From Pseudoips prasinana (Eukaryota; Arthropoda; Insecta; Lepidoptera; Nolidae): 64,000 nt of DNA. Positions 1-11,904 of the stretch are shown here, piece after piece (the stretch's first letter is position 1; the number at the start of each line of letters is the position of its first letter). A program made the translations under genes and the position numbers. Under the pieces are notes generated by a model. The model was not told the origin of the DNA and ran no database searches. It saw only the letters and a program-made list of their open reading frames with translations. The stretch spans positions 17,298,001-17,362,000 of the forward strand of contig OX621237.1 in assembly GCA_951640165.1 (NCBI GenBank), written 5' to 3'.

Positions 1-105
1 ACTATATTTTTGGCTGCGATATCGATTGCAGATCACGCCCCAAGTATCCTTTTTAAAAAATATTCAATGTACAGTTTTGACTCTCCTACGATTTTATTAT
101 ATGTA
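1..105 (-). mobile_element. Helitron-like family A, partial copy at window edge
   Basis: This stretch matches the 5'-terminal part of the family A elements at 32221-32533, 46205-46517 and 61008-61341 (shared block from the 'tttttggc' motif to the 'attttattat' end). It is cut by the window start, so only about 105 bp is visible. It abuts a second CTAG-ended element at 106. Non-coding. Confidence 0.7.
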
Positions 106-427
106 CTAGCTGACCCGACAGACCTTGTCCTGTCTTAACGATGACTATTAACGCACGCTATCTGTCAATACTATGTCAAATAAAAAAAAGTTACATTAAA
201 AAAGGTTATATTGTCCAAAGCGCTAAGGTTAGATTAGAAATAATATTTGGTTGTGAAGTATTATTAAATTTTCTTATTTTCCGCGCAATTTTAAATTCTT
301 TTTTTTACATAAGAACCTTCTCCTGACAATAACAAACACAATAAAAAAAGAAATAGTGAAATCGGTCCAGCCGTTCACGCGTGATGTCGTGACAACGGAA
401 AACGGGTTTCATTTTTATATATATAGA
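106..427 (-). mobile_element. Helitron-like element, family C
   Basis: Read on the minus strand the segment starts with TC (426-427) and ends with CTAG (106-109), with a host A/T on the outer sides, the layout expected of a Helitron. The AT-rich end has several possible GA/T boundaries (427 or 431), so the end is uncertain by a few bases. About 320 bp, no coding sequence. The family call is by end motifs only. Confidence 0.5.
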
Positions 428-440
428 TAGATAATTTCAA

Positions 441-602
441 GAGTATCATCATCGGCCTGATATCGTCACTTCTGGACATAGGCCTCCCCCAAAGGTTTCC
501 ATAACGTTGCCATTTGGAGTGTATTGCTGTATTCACCGCGCTTGACGTACGAGTTGGCGAACTCAGTTAGGTGGTAGTAAGTACTAAGGAGGCGCTGCTT
601 CC
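441..602 (+). repeat. Dispersed repeat with (ATC)n head and 'ggcctcccccaaagg' core
   Basis: A 'catcatc' microsatellite-like head is followed by a GC-richer body with 'ggacataggcctcccccaaag'-type sequence. A related segment with the same head lies at 31601-31690 and short ones at 35921-35950 and (reverse) 52485-52550. Class not determined. Confidence 0.5.
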
Positions 603-603
603 C

Positions 604-1471
604 GACCACAGAGTAAATTATATAATAGTATGTGCCCGATTACCTGTGTCGTGACAGCGGCGAATATCAGAATATCATCACCCTATCTGATCCTGTGTCC
701 AGAGGACGGGCATCAGCTTCTATCTGCGTATTATGACCACAGAGTAAATTATATAATAATATGTGCCCGATTACCTGTGTCGTGACAGCGGCGAATATCA
801 GAATATCATCACCCTATCTGATCCTGTGTCCAGAGGACAGGCAGCAGCTTCTATCTGCGTATTATGACCACAGAGTAAATTATATAATAATATGTGCCCG
901 ATTACCTGTGTCGTGACAGCGGCGAATATCAGAATATCATCACCCTATCTGATCCTGTGTCCAGAGGACGGGCAGCAGCTTCTATCTGCGTATTATGACC
1001 ACAGAGTAAATTATATAATAATATGTGCCCGATTACCTGTGTCGTGACAGCGGCGAATATCAGAATATCATCACCCTATCTGCTCCTGTGTCCAGAGGAC
1101 GGGCAGCAGCTTCTATCTGCGTATTATGACCACAGAGTAAATTATATAATAATATGTGCCCGATTACCTGTGTCGTGAAAGCGGCGAATATCAGAATATC
1201 ATCACCCTATCTGATCCTGTGTCCAGAGGACGGGCAGCAGCTTCGATCTGCGTATTATGACCACAGAGTAAATTATATAATAATATGTGCCCGATTACCT
1301 GTATCGTGACAGCGGCGAATATCAGAATATCATCACCCTATCTGATCCTGTGTCCAGAGGACGGGCAGCAGCTTCTATCTGCATATTATGACCACAGAGT
1401 AAATTATATAATAATATGTGCCCCATTACCCGTGTCGTGACAGCGCCGAATATCAGAATATCATCACCCTT
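604..1471 (+). repeat. 131-bp satellite/minisatellite, about 6.6 copies
   Basis: The unit start 'gaccacagagtaaatta' recurs at 604, 735, 866, 997, 1128, 1259 and 1390, an exact 131-bp period. Units differ by only a few substitutions (for example gatcc/gctcc and gtgacag/gtgaaag). The last unit is truncated near 1471. The same words (agaatatcatcaccc, gacgggca-cagctt) occur once in a non-tandem repeat at 60400-60620, so the array looks like an amplified piece of a dispersed element. Confidence 0.93.
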
Positions 1472-2084
1472 TTTAGCTGTGTCACGAAAACGACGAGAGA
1501 AATTAACATTATGACGTCATACGGGCTCGATTTTGTTCGGGATCTGCCTGCGTGTTTTCGTTAAGTTTAAGTTTTAAGTAAATTAATTTTTTTGTTAGTG
1601 CGAAATGTATTTTTAACAGTATTTTGATGTAATAACAAAAATTAAGGTACAAATGACTTTATTATATGCTTCTATTTTTCCTTAGCACTGTTTCCATGTT
1701 TATGGCGTGGCTACTTGCCGGTCATCATTCGGTGCCGGCTGAGCGGCGCGGTCAAGGCAACAGACGACTCGGCGCGGGCGCAGCGTGGCACGCAATATAG
1801 TCTTCCTATAAATTCGCGCTTCATTGAACTACCGATGCGCCACTACTCCAAGCTTCCGTAGTTATATCCTATTTGATAGAAGTAATTAATTAGTCCCGTA
1901 ACTAATTAATCCCAAATACTGAAATAAATTTATTTTTAAATTGAAATCGGTCGTACCTATATGAATTGGTGTAACGGATGAATGATTTAATCGTCTATAT
2001 TAACCAATGAATAGTAAGCTAAATTTTGTTATTTATAATTTTAGATTTACTTATTAATATATTCGAGCACAAAGAAACGATTAA
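1472..2084. other. Intergenic, one GC-rich islet
   Basis: No convincing gene. A CpG-richer islet lies at about 1715-1845 in otherwise AT-rich DNA; it carries no open frame of note. Confidence 0.5.
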
Positions 2085-2141
2085 GTCATCGACCTATCGC
2101 CATCCGTATAGCCTTTATACGGATGGCGATAGGTCGATGAC
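2085..2141. repeat. Perfect hairpin, 26-bp stem, 5-nt loop
   Basis: Arms 2085-2110 and 2116-2141 are exact reverse complements (left arm begins gtcatcgacctatcgccatc); the loop is gcctt. No mismatch in 26 bp. No flanking target-site duplication is obvious. Confidence 0.92.
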
Positions 2142-3145
2142 GGTCGAAATGTAAGTTATTTTACAGAATTATACAAAAAATGGAAAAATAGATAAATAAA
2201 AAATAAATATATATACTCGTATAGTATTATGATATACATTGTATTATGCTTATTATATTCGAGTATGGCACGCATGCCAGGGGTGGCAAACACCCGACAG
2301 GAAATATCATTTAAACATTTTTTGCCATTAAAATATTTAAGAAATATTAATCTTGCTATTTGATATAACCAGATTAATTTATGTATACATCGTTACTAAT
2401 ATTACAAATGCGAAAGTGACACTGTCTGTTACGCTATCACGCCAAAAGTAATTAACCAATTTAACTAAACTTTGGTATACAGATAGTATAGAACCTGAAA
2501 AAGGACATACCTACTTTTAATGTGAAAAGAGTTTTTTAAGGGGTTGAAAATAGGGGGGGCATGAAAATTTTTATGAAAGTATCGTCATTTTTTTAGTTAG
2601 AAGCTTGAAACTTATTTTTTAGGCTGTTGATTCGATATAAATAAATATGTCATTCAAAGTTTGTAAAAGTTTTACCCTCAATTGTGTAAAATAACAGCCG
2701 TAACCGTAAACCAACAGCTATGGTCTACATAGATTTAAAGAACTTTATTTCTTTTTGTTTTTTAAATCTAGATCATAGCTATCTTACGATCTTTTATTTA
2801 TAGCTAACTAGAGTGAAGAATTCTCTCAACCATGTGTTGTGGTAAACTGATACTTTTTACTTGTGCTGAACTGTCCCTGAAGTTGAAAAAAGCAGCATAT
2901 TTGATTACCTTGACATTTTTGTTAATCTTTTTTTTACAAATAATAATGCAGTTATAGTGTATACACTACAACTACATTATTATGTTATTGTTCTGGGTAA
3001 AGCTTTCAGAAAGCGGGAGTGTGTTGCAAACTTCATAATTCAGTAACCACTTATCATAAGGTGGACCGTATGCGTGTTTGATTTATTCAGACTAAAGAAC
3101 CACACAAAGAATGTTTATAACAAAATGATTATTAATAGGAATAAA
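2142..3145. other. Intergenic; diverged repeat remnant at 2395-2640
   Basis: No gene seen. Around 2395-2640 the sequence has the 'actaatattacaaatgcgaaag ... tttggtatacagatag' style of a common arthropod interspersed repeat; the remainder is AT-rich and unassigned. Confidence 0.4.
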
Positions 3146-3727
3146 ACCAGCCAAGTGCGAGTCGGACTCGCCCATGAAGGGTTCCGTAGCAGCAAGTATT
3201 TCAGTTGATTAAATGAAAGCAAATTGCGGTTTATGATTTCGGACGTATTAAAAAAAAACTTGCTAGATCTCGTTCAATTTTCGTTGTTAGATTGCATGGT
3301 ACATCATAATATATATTTGTTTAGTTTTATCATTTTCTTATTTTAGAAGTTGCAGGGAGGGAGGACACTCATTTTACCACCCTGGAAGTGTCTCTCGCGC
3401 AAACTATTCAGTTCAGAAAAAAATGATATTAGAAACCTCAATATCATTTTTGAAGACCTATCCATAGAACCACATGGTATGGGTATGATGAAAAAAAAAT
3501 GTTGAGTTTCAGTTCTATCTATGTATGGGGACCCCCCAAAATTATTGTTCTTTTTCTATTTTTGTGTAAAAATCTTAATGCGGTTCACCGAATACATCTA
3601 ATTACCAAGTTTTAATAGTACAGCTCTTATAGTTTGGGAAAAAAGTGGCTGTGACATACGGACGGACAGACAGAAAGACAAACATGACGAATCTATAAGG
3701 GTTCCGTATTTGGCTACGGAACCCTAA
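3146..3727 (+). repeat. Interspersed repeat bounded by 'ccagccaagtgcgagtcgg' and 'ttccgtatttgg..acggaaccc'
   Basis: The start block (ccaagtgcgagtcggactcg) and the end block (cagacag repeats, then the 'acggaaccctaa' end) match a second, inverted and shorter copy at about 51783-52048. The pattern is a widespread insect non-coding repeat; I cannot assign its class from sequence alone. Confidence 0.6.
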
Positions 3728-3857
3728 TGAATATAAAGCAGTAGATGAAAAAACTATTATATACATAATTTATTCCGCTACCTTCAAATCAATTGCGTTA
3801 CAGGCAAGGAAACAAGTTTATGACGTCCTGCAATTGCGTTTGCGTTATTAAATAAAA

Positions 3858-4040
3858 GAAATATCTTGGGATAACAAAGAAACTAAACATTGCCTGTACA
3901 GTAACCAGACAACTGATATACATTCTTATTAAAGCACATAACCAAGAAACATCCTCATCACACAGAGTTTGGTCCTGGGTGGGGATTGATCCCACGACCT
4001 TTGGCATAGCAGTTAGGGTCACTAACAACTATGCCAATAG
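3858..4040 (-). repeat. tRNA-headed SINE (family S1), diverged copy
   Basis: The reverse complement carries the B-box-like 'gggatcaatccccaccc' region followed by 'aggacc' and the tail block seen in better copies at 27838-28110. A-box region degraded. Dispersed SINE, minus orientation. Confidence 0.5.
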
Positions 4041-5150
4041 GGTACAGTATGACCTACCTCACGCTCTTACAGTAGTGTCCGTGTCTTGGACAGTACGTTA
4101 AGCCGTCGACCATGGTTGTATGTGAACATCCACGCAAATATTAAACTGACACCTGGTCTAAGCATTATGGTCACTTATTGCCTATGGGTGTCGAAGTCAG
4201 ATGACAGTTATAGCTCTATTCATTTTGGTAACTAGTCGTAACGGGTTAGATTGGAGGGTGCCCCCATAGAAATGAGAAGAAGGAAGAAGAAGACCTAATT
4301 TCAGTAACATTACTAAAAGGTGGTAAAAAATCTTAATATTATGTTTAGCTACTAATGTCACAATAACATTCGAACATTGCCTTAATGTTGTACATATTAT
4401 TATCTAAACGATCGATCTATTTACATAAAAAAAATTGTGTAAGTGGCATTTTACATATGCCTTCACCATAAAGGGGAATGCCCAATTTTTACCTAACTGT
4501 ATTGTGTAAAAGTAAAGTATAATGTAATAAATTTTAGCAATTTACAAATTATTAAATTCTATATTTAAAAATACTTAAAAATATTATTGAAATTTTCTTT
4601 ACTAATACTGTACGTCAAGGGTTAAAGTAATACCATGTTTTGAACACATCTCAACTACGTTTTTGTACGAAGTTCCATTTTATACACAGACTTTATTTAA
4701 CCCTGTTTCTGAGTTTTGTATTATTTTTCACGTTTTATTTAATCAATATTAGTAGCACCTAAATTTGATTTTTAATAATTAGTTCTAGCACACATTTCTT
4801 TATTACCTATTTGCTAACGGCAAATCCTTACCTAAATAGTAACATTAATATTATTTGGCCTTCGTAGCGTTTTAATAATAAAAATAAGCATATGCCATTA
4901 TTGCCTAAAGTTACAGGTTGTCTTTACATAAATACTACTATGCATAAATTTTATGTATTAATTTTAAATGTATGGGAAGTGGGCATATATCTTTGGGAAT
5001 TGAGATTAGCTACTAGCTGTCTAGCTGTGAGAAACTTGGCACCAACATAATAATCAGCGCAGTAACTATAAAATATTGTAGCATTTTTTGTTGCATTTAA
5101 CTCCCAAGTAATTTAATTTTTTATGTTATTTAAATTATGTGGCATTTTGT
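4041..5150. other. Intergenic sequence downstream of the CFAP47-like gene
   Basis: No gene seen. About 4050-4290 is GC-richer and looks like old repeat sequence; 4300-5150 is AT-rich. Confidence 0.4.
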
Positions 5151-5158
5151 AATTTGTA

Positions 5159-5164
5159 TTTATT
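5159..5164 (-). terminator. Candidate poly(A) signal AATAAA of the CFAP47-like gene
   Basis: TTTATT on the plus strand reads AATAAA on the minus strand, about 110 nt beyond the stop codon at 5271-5273. Position fits a cleavage signal, but AT-rich DNA makes chance hits common. Confidence 0.4.
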
Positions 5165-5270
5165 TTCTATTTATATACTTTTTCTAACAATCTGGTCATA
5201 ATTATAGCTTATAAATAAAATATATATTTTCTCACAGAAATACTTTTGTTTAATATATAGTCTTTTACTT

Positions 5271-8200
5271 TTAACATATATTACTTTCAACAAAGTAAAT
5301 CTTATAAGTGCGGATATCCATGCCACATTCTGAAGTCAATACAAGGGTATATTTGTCACTGTTGCTATCAGCTGGAAGAGTGACGGGCAAAGTTAGGATA
5401 GAATCTGTGTGCTGACTTAGCGTGACCCGGTCTAGCTGAGGAACTAGCCCACGTGATGAGATCTTGAATGAGCTTTCACTGCGTAAAATGTGTCGCAATT
5501 CATTCATGTTCGTGCCTCCTTCTTCAAATAACATACTCAATATTATTTTACCCGTCGTAGATTCTGTAAATATCACAAAGTCAAAATAAACTACACTTAT
5601 AGAAACCAATATATTAGTAACGGCTAGGCGAATTTCAAGGCCAGCGCCCTCCAAATGAGTGTCTCGCATAAACATTGTTGGCAAAAATTGAGTGAGCTAT
5701 TCTCTGTAGTAAGTAAAGATACTTCTGAGAATATATACTTGTCTGCTTTATTATCACATCAGTTAATCAGGACTTAAATTCACTGTCGGACCCTTAACGG
5801 TTATTTTTCAGAGCGGTAAAACATCCAGTATTTTTACTCTAGAAGTTGGCTTTGTTAGACAGCCGTGCCTCAGAGAGCAGGTAAAATGTTGTGATCTTGC
5901 TTATGGTGCTAAAAGAGAAACATACAATATTCAAGAGCATACATACCAATTAAGCGATCAAATATTGACATCATCGTATCAGATGCGTGTTCGAGTAGCG
6001 CATATCGTATTGCTTTTAGCATGAGCTCATTTCGATGAGGTATCATAAGAATACTAGTTCTGTAGCATTCACAGTCTTCTCCACAACTACAGGGATCCAA
6101 GGGCCATGATTTTACATTGGCTTGCAAGCTGTCTATTGCCATGTCCCAGCGTGGATGGGTTGTTATTTTTATGAAAAATTGACCAACATCACTAATAAAC
6201 CAAAGCCACGTATTTTCCACTTGTGTACTAAGACATATCAACTGTAAGTGAAGTTTTTGTTCAATTGATTCAGTACTGACATCCTTAGGTTTAGCGGCTA
6301 AGTTTATTTCTTTATCAATTAAGTTAAGACGACGAATATAAAATTGATGTTTTTTTTCATTTCTAAAAACCATAGGTATCGTGGGTTCGGTGTCTGTAAT
6401 ATATAGTTGAAAAGTGGTTGCAAATTGGAACGGTGAGCACACTAATACATCAACTCTATTCGGTCGATATAACGGCCCGGTCACTTTGCATTTTCGGAAT
6501 GGACTTAAAATTCCAACCTGTCCTTGGAGAAGAAATACAACGTAGGTATCAAAAATTCTTGTTTTGTTATAGCCATGAACAAGGAGTATGGCGGCTTCTT
6601 CCTTCACAAATTTCGAAAAATATCTAACGTTCAACAACAATTTCTTTCCGTTTTCCATAGCTGAAGATTTTTCAATGACAAAATTGTTTTGATGATTATT
6701 AAGTATAATATAAGTGTATGTCAAAGACTCTTGATTGGGTGGGTAAATTGATAATTGTCTCGAAGAACTCTTTAAAAGTGGTGGATTGAAATATATAGTA
6801 TCTTTTGGCTGAAGCATTGGCAACGTGACATATAGATGAATGGATAAGAACAGCATTTGTATAAAATTTGGGTCAAAAAAATCCTTGCACGATAATGGGA
6901 AATAAAGTTTTAATGTGTTTATAGCTTCAATGATGAGGCATGCATTATTTACAATATCACCTTCTGCACTTTTTTCTTGAACATCACAAAATGGTGAAAA
7001 GTGATCGAGTAAGAATGGAGCGTGATTAATTATTACTGACATCAGAGCAATGCCATCACTTAAATCTGTAGTAATATTAGTTATTTGTTTTAGTGGATAA
7101 TTTATTTCTTGCAATTTTTTATGCTGCTTCGATATGTGTTCATTATACCAATCAATTAAAACTTTAACTATGTCTCTCGATTGAGTACTAACGCAAACAC
7201 AGTCAAAAAAGCAACTGTCCATAACAAAAACTTTGTAAGTTTGTAAAATAAAGTCCATCCAACTTTGCTTATTCAAGCGATTAAATAGATTTAAATCAGA
7301 CAATAGTTCTTTTGTCCAAATTATATCAGCATTACTCTTAGGTGTAACATTTTCTGTGTAAATTTGATACTGTGCATAGTTCAATAGGAACTTAGCTTGT
7401 AATCCCAGAAGGTTAGCTCCACGCGATCTAAGTAAACCTAACAACTCTCTATATGTGTCATGAATCTCTTTTATCGGCTTGAATGATTCGTCGAAACATT
7501 GTACTCTGAAAACAATTAACGTAACTAAGAAATACCCATATTATGTCACCAAGCAAAATATTAGGTATAAGTAAATACTTACGAAACTTTCTGTATATGT
7601 TTCATAAGAGGTCCTGCAATTCTGCGTATAAAGCTTAAATAAGATACATTCATTCCCTTTGATTTGGATCCACCTTGAGAAGTTAACGCAGAAGATATAG
7701 AATGAAACGTATCCGGAATAACAGGAAATAAATCTCTGCGAAAACCTTGCTGGAACATCCATTTCTCTAGAAATTCAGTGCAGGTTTCAAAGTATTCATA
7801 AAGTTTACTTTCATTGCTTAAAGGATAGTAGGGATATGGATCCGTTTCAGCGTTTACAAATTGATTGGCATGCAAAGTGAGTTGACAATCAGTAATGCAA
7901 AAATATACTTCAACATCGCAGAAAGCACCAGTCTCATGGCTAAATGTAAGCAATAAATAACCTGTATACGTGGTTTGACAAAATATTGATAATTCCACTG
8001 TTACTATTGTATATGATTCCTGTTCGTGAATAACTTCATGATCTATAAATTTCACTAAAAGATTTGATTCTTCTTTTGATACACATGAAAACGCCTCTAA
8101 ATTAGATATACATTCCAATTTAATTGTAATTGATTTCTTGTCTATTGTGCCAATAGAACATGGAGAAAATATTACACGATAGGTACTTGGTGTCATTGTT

Positions 8201-11166
8201 GGCGTTTGTCTTCTTCCAGTAAACGTTAAATTGTAATAAGGTATACTCATGTGCTTGTCTAAAAATAAAATAGCAGTAGCGACAAATTTTCCATGACCTT
8301 TGGGGTGAAATTTCAAAGAAAATCCAGTTGACTTATCTCGTTCTTGTTCAAATTTTATATTTGCTTCATTAACGTTTGAATTTTTTTCGTCGGTCAACAA
8401 TTCTAAACTAAAATTTGGCATCAACTTTGATGTCAATATAGTTATATGTAAGTTATATTTAGATATATTTGTAATTGTGAATTCTTTAGTGTTGCTTGTA
8501 TTGGGAATAAAATCAAATTCAAAATTTTCCTCGGAGAATTCAAGCCAAGGACCTGTTATAACTCCAACCATTCGACAGTAGCTAATTTCTTTATTTAGAG
8601 TTTTCAATTTAACCTTAGGATTATTTTCATAACACCTGCAAATTTACAAAAGTATATTAAAATAATTTTACATAACGAGTGCAGTTACTGTTATGAAACA
8701 GTAACTGCACTCGTTATGTAATGAATGCGTAATTATAATGAGTATATACTTACTGTTCGTATGCACTAATGTAATAATTAAGTTCAGTGGAACCAGATTC
8801 ATTATTAGGTGGCCCCAACAAACCATTAATTTGAAATGGGATAAACATTTCATATTCTCGGCGAAATATGTCATACACTTTGATATAAACTGTTTTAGAC
8901 TGCCCTCCGTCAATAGTAAATGTATTTATTCTTTCTTTTTCATTACCAATGCCCATGTAAACATTAAATATATTTTCGTCCCCAGTATCATGAATTTCTA
9001 CTACAGATTTCACGTGACTGGAATTTTGAAACGTTATGGGGACGTACGTAATCATCATAGAAGGAATCCGAGCCATATATACGTTCTTGGGGTTAATAGT
9101 AACTTTTGGGTCAAGCACATTGCCACTAATAGGCAATATCAGATTTTCTTTGTTGTTAATTTTGACATAAATATCAAAATTAAATTCAAGGACGCATGAA
9201 ATTTTTACATTTATACTGAAAGTCAGGATCATTTTTGGCCTAATTGTACCTGACATCGGTTCTACTGTCACGCCTGGAATCAAAGGCTCCATAACCTGAA
9301 ATAGAGCAATTTCTCTCGAAGAATTCTCCATCTTTACTTTGTCTGTGACTTTTATGTTTATGGGAACATCTTTAAATACAACAACTGGCCGTAAAAACTT
9401 TATAGAAAGCTTTTTTGTGATAATATTCAACTCCACTGGTGTTATTTTCGATGTCATACTTTCCGAAACAAAATCAATTTCATAGGTTTTCGTTTTAGAG
9501 AGTTTGCATATGTGTTTAATATCGCATAATTTACAGCTGTGGCTTGGTATTGTACCAGACATAGGTATAATTTCAAAAGGAGTGTCGAAATTTAAGTTGT
9601 CCCATTTGAAATTAACATCTATGTTAAAATTATTAAACAAATATATGGGAACAGATGTAATAAATCCTTCATTGGTTACCATTCCAAATTTCAAACTGTG
9701 TTCTGATAACATTAATTTAGGACAGCTCACTTGAAGGGTGTAGGGATGTTTACGTGGGTAATAATTATCTATGATATAATCAAATGTGCTTTTGTATCTC
9801 CCTTCCACAAAACCAAGGCAAAAAATGCTTATACTAGTTTCTGAGAATGGTTCTAGCTTTACAATTAATTTAGATAGTAACTTTTCACTGTATAAAATGC
9901 AACCATCGTTTATTAACTTGATTATGATGTTACATTTGGTTTTATTTTTTATTAATAATTGTTTTTCACCGTATGTTGACACGGCAACATCACCAAAATC
10001 AAGCACATAAGGAATAAACAATATATCAAAGAGATCGTAGGTTGAAATTTTCTTAAGCGTTTCAGCGCCACAGATTTTATTGTGGTTATTAATGTTTAAT
10101 GACGAATTTGAATGGCATATGTCACGGCCAGTTGTATATGTCTCTTTCAATGGTGGTCTTGCATATGATGATTTGCAAATCTTTAGATATTTATGAGCTA
10201 TGGCTTGTCGTTCCTTATGTATACCCAATTCTTGATTTACGTAAGTATACACATGACTCGGTTCATATAATTTATGTAACGATTCGACAATCATCAATTG
10301 CGGTTTTTTATTGTAATATATATTTGCTTTGGTCGTAATCGAGTAATTTATGTAATTTTGGTCTTCAGTTTCAGACTTGTAAAATGTATCATGAGGGTTT
10401 TTTATTTTGAATCTTAAAGTACTGGGCACTTTTAAGCAAGTTGGTTTAAACGAAACTGATAATCTTGTAGCAGAATTGGGTCGTATAGTAAACTGAGGCG
10501 GTGTAACATCTAACCCAACTACTTTCGCATATTGCATGTTAGCAGCTAGATTTGACTCGTTTCTTATACGAATATATTTAATGACTTTACTATTAACGGT
10601 AACATCACCAAAATGTACTTCCTTTGGATAATGAGACATTTTGCAGTATTCATATTCGCCGCTTATATAATATCTTCCAATTTCTGAATGAAGTTCATTG
10701 TTACAACACCTTACATCATTTACTTGGATCAAACGCAAGTCGAAAACAAATCTACTGTCGGTAATTTTTTGTAGTTTTGCTCTAGAAATGCATTCATTTC
10801 TGGGTTGAAATCTTATTTGTATCGTGTTAGCATCCACCAGAGCTATATAAAAGGATCTATGCGATGCAGATACTTCACGGGCATCTTCAAATTTCTAAAA
10901 AAACATCAAATATATTAATTAATATTACCCATAAAATCAACAAATAACAGAACTACAACAATTTGACTAATAATTTTTGAAATACACATTGTAATACTTG
11001 CCATTAAACGGCGTTCATAAAGTGTTTTGAGGTAAGCAGATTTTGTAAGATCAACTTCTACATCGAGATATTGTACTGTTGATAATTCTACAAAAGATTT
11101 TGGGAACTCCACTAATTTAAACCTTTTAAAAACATTATCAAGATTATAGTCATTACATTCTGTCAT
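5271..11166 (-). CDS. CFAP47: CFAP47-like axonemal protein (ASH-type repeats plus CH domain), five exons
   Basis: Coding exons on the minus strand: 11166-11002, 10894-8754, 8635-7583, 7505-5947, 5662-5271. They join in one frame: 5310 nt, 1769 codons plus TAA. Phases match at each junction (0, 2, 2, 1). Introns are 107, 118, 77 and 284 nt; three have GT-AG ends, the first is GC-AG (GCAAGT). ATG at 11166 follows an in-frame TAA. Residues about 1-1120 are rich in beta-strand ASH/Ig-like segments (LDFGDVAVS, FKPTCL, VSMSGTI-type turns). A calponin-homology domain lies at roughly 1230-1345 (DLSDGIALMSVIINHAPF). ASH repeats plus a CH domain is the layout of CFAP47, known in sperm flagella; vertebrate CFAP47 is much longer, about 3,200 residues. 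Hydin-type relatives are the main alternative. The last junction uses a plain acceptor (GCGAG) and is the least certain. Confidence 0.78.
8668..8721. repeat. Perfect hairpin inside the 118-nt second intron of the CFAP47-like gene
   Basis: Arms 8668-8692 and 8697-8721 are exact 25-bp reverse complements (core aacgagtgcagttactgtt) with the 4-nt loop atga. The hairpin fills 54 of the 118 intron bases (8636-8753) and lies between donor GTAAGT (8753-8748) and acceptor TTTGCAG. Confidence 0.93.
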
Positions 11167-11183
11167 GATGTCCAATAATGGCT

Positions 11184-11748
11184 TTGTTTATAAAATAGAA
11201 AATGTACTAGATAAATTATAGAAAAATATTTCAATATGGATTTATTAATATTTACAGACTGTATTATTGACGTTGTTGTCATTTTACATTTTGATATTAA
11301 TCATAGAGTTTATGTCACAAAATTGTCTATGGGCAATATTGATACCTGTAATGGTTAAAGTCTGGTTAAAGTAGTCATATCGCTACTTCCTTAGCGCCCC
11401 TGTGTTTCGGTTTCGACTCTCATTTATGGCAACTATTTGCGCTATGTGGGAAAATCGTGCCCCTAAACAAATTATACAGATGCCCTGAGTCTGGGTCTAC
11501 TTCGTATACATGGATTGCGCAAATGCATGTTTGTAAAGGGCTATTTCGCAAGTGCTGGCGTAGTGTTAAAAAAAGGTAAAAAAATATGAAAAATATTTAC
11601 GCGGCCTTAAACCAATGATCTTACAGTGATAAAACTTTGATGGGTGCTCCGGTACACCCGCGAAACTTCCGGGTCCAAAATAAGTATAAATTATTTGTGT
11701 GTGTGTCTCTAGAAAAATAATATTAATAGTTATGGGGACCATACTCAC
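11184..11748. promoter_or_regulatory. 5' flank or first intron of the CFAP47-like gene
   Basis: Depending on whether the 11749-11823 exon is real, this is either the promoter region or a 565-nt intron. No clear TATA box or initiator stands out. Confidence 0.3.
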
Positions 11749-11823
11749 GGTCAGTAATTCAGCATTAAGTTCGAGATTATTCCCCAGTTTGGCTACTTTA
11801 TCTGCGACAACACGCTCTGTCAT
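11749..11823 (-). CDS. Candidate upstream coding exon (25 codons) of the CFAP47-like gene
   Basis: An ATG at 11823 follows an in-frame TAA three codons upstream. It opens a 25-codon frame (MTERVVADKVAKLGNNLEL...) that ends at a strong donor, ACC|GTGAGT, in phase 0. The next exon could be entered at 11181 through AAAG|CCA, also phase 0, which would add PLLDI before the ATG at 11166 and give about 1799 codons in all. That acceptor is weak (AAG), so the exon may instead belong to another transcript or be chance. Frame, donor and phase are seen; the link to CFAP47 is inference. Confidence 0.42.
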
Positions 11824-11904
11824 AAATGCCGTTTAGTAATGCTTCCACATTCAACCAACGTAATGCAGTAAGAATAAGTAAAGGAATTGAGAGGAATCAA
11901 GTTT

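Noticed and set aside
604..1471. CRISPR-like array
   Set aside because: The whole 131-bp unit repeats without unique spacers; this is a eukaryotic satellite.
5811..5880. Plus-strand exon-like segment (tttttcag|agc ... gagcag|gtaaaa), open in one frame
   Set aside because: It lies inside the minus-strand CFAP47 last intron; 70 nt with chance-level splice signals and no partner exons.
6418..6627. Plus-strand open frame inside the CFAP47 gene
   Set aside because: Shadow of the minus-strand coding exon 5947-7505.
8738..10338. Several plus-strand open frames of 74-153 codons
   Set aside because: All lie within the large minus-strand exon 8754-10894 and have no recognisable content.
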